From: BOG-938 sp035524315
Lineage (GTDB): Bacteria; Pseudomonadota; Alphaproteobacteria; Caulobacterales; Caulobacteraceae
NCBI GenBank assembly: GCA_035524315.1
Contig: DATKPD010000085.1
Location: forward strand, 36,132-100,131
Direction of reading: 5' to 3'
Length of the DNA stretch: 64,000 bases
The notes below the pieces were generated by a model. That model had not been told where the DNA came from and searched no databases. It saw only the letters and a list, made by a program, of their open reading frames with translations. The position numbers and the translations under genes were made by a program. Positions within the stretch are counted from its first letter, which is position 1, and every line of letters begins with the position of its first letter. Of this stretch, positions 63,492 through 64,000 are shown piece after piece.

Positions 63492-64000
63492 TCAGGCGGC
63501 GACCGAGCCTTCATGCGGGTCGCGCAACACATAGCCGCGGCCCCAGACGGTTTCGATGTGGTGCTGGCCGCTGGCGGCGGAGGCCAGCTTCTTGCGCAGC
63601 TTGCAGATGAACACGTCGATGATCTTCAGCTCGGGCTCGTCCATCCCGCCGTACAGGTGGTTGAGGAACATCTCCTTGGTCAGGGTCGTGCCCTTGCGCA
63701 GGGAGAGCAGCTCCAGCATCTGGTATTCCTTGCCGGTCAGGTGGACCCGCATGCCGTTCACTTCCACAGTCTTGGCGTCCAGGTTGACCGTGATGTCGCC
63801 GGTCTTGATGACCGACTGGGCGTGGCCCTTGGAGCGGCGGACCACCGCGTGGATGCGGGCGATCAGTTCGTCCTTGTGGAACGGCTTGGTCATGTAGTCG
63901 TCCGCGCCGAAGCCGAGACCCTTGACCTTGTCCTCAATGCCGGCGAGGCCGGATAGGATCAGGATCGGCGTCTTAACCTTTGAGACGCGGAGAGAGCGCA
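63492..64000 (-). CDS. ctrA: Cell cycle response regulator CtrA (C-terminal part)
   Basis: The gene runs off the right edge; the visible 169 codons include the end of the receiver (KTPILILSGLAG, GLGFGADDYMTKPFHKDEL) and the complete OmpR-type DNA-binding domain (GKEYQMLELLSLRKGTTLTK, IDVFICKLRKKL, ETVWGRGYVLRDP). The protein ends in S-V-A-A. The match to Caulobacter CtrA is close: CtrA binds TTAA-N7-TTAAC sites, blocks replication initiation and activates many polar and motility genes. The C-terminal Ala-Ala is the ClpXP degradation signal in Caulobacter. Confidence 0.97.
   Translation of the reverse strand, partial: RSLRVSKVKTPILILSGLAGIEDKVKGLGFGADDYMTKPFHKDELIARIHAVVRRSKGHAQSVIKTGDITVNLDAKTVEVNGMRVHLTGKEYQMLELLSLRKGTTLTKEMFLNHLYGGMDEPELKIIDVFICKLRKKLASAASGQHHIETVWGRGYVLRDPHEGSVAA

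Overview
The window is GC-rich chromosomal DNA from an alphaproteobacterium, most likely Caulobacteraceae (Caulobacter or Phenylobacterium). The best marker is the C-terminal part of the cell-cycle regulator CtrA at the right edge. The secA / peptidyl-prolyl isomerase / argJ / mutT block, grxC-nitrilase-DUF1178, HWE histidine kinases and a DUF4167 protein fit the same assignment. Nearly all of the window is coding; no tRNA, rRNA, CRISPR array or transposase was recognised.

Layout: 1-8.5 kb is a catabolic block: SDR end, FAH-family hydrolase, a LysR regulator with two HTH domains, an Asp/Glu racemase/maleate isomerase-family enzyme, an aromatic-acid-type MFS transporter, a secreted double cupin, and a three-gene membrane dehydrogenase (Tat small subunit, GMC flavoprotein, dihaem cytochrome c). 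A lower-GC orphan lipoprotein follows. 9.6-14 kb holds a sirtuin, an old yellow enzyme and two hydrolases. 14-20 kb is secA diverging from PPIase-argJ-mutT. 20-26 kb has a methyltransferase/DoxX pair, a disrupted comF locus, grxC, a nitrilase-like hydrolase, DUF1178 and a TPR/ATP-grasp protein. 26-43 kb is mostly core: ubiG, lysC, an HWE kinase with its receiver, ptsP, a RodZ-like protein, an aspartic protease, prfA, prmC, DUF4167 and clpB, with two membrane-protein genes between prfA and prmC. 43.6-49 kb holds small membrane proteins, a glycosyltransferase/acyltransferase pair and arfB. 49-53.3 kb holds two crotonase-fold proteins around a membrane GGDEF-EAL protein. 53.4-56.6 kb is a TadE/TadG-like trio. 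The remainder is a DUF3830 protein, a metallo-beta-lactamase-fold enzyme, an M23 peptidase, a hybrid kinase and ctrA.

Most interesting points: (1) comF is present as a complete gene preceded by a separate, diverged, truncated copy of its own 5' end, with about 540 bp of lower-GC DNA between them carrying a PH/GRAM-like gene; this looks like an insertion that regenerated the target gene. (2) A DSF-synthase (RpfF)-like crotonase lies just upstream of a membrane GGDEF-EAL protein, and a second crotonase-like protein, lacking one of the two catalytic Glu residues, lies on the other side: a candidate fatty-acid-signal/c-di-GMP module. (3) A 20-codon ORF at 58674-58736 is preceded by a 15-nt perfect complement to the 16S rRNA 3' tail and followed by a strong hairpin. 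(4) The TadG-like pilus protein carries a long duplicated extracellular domain. These are readings of the sequence alone; no database search was possible.
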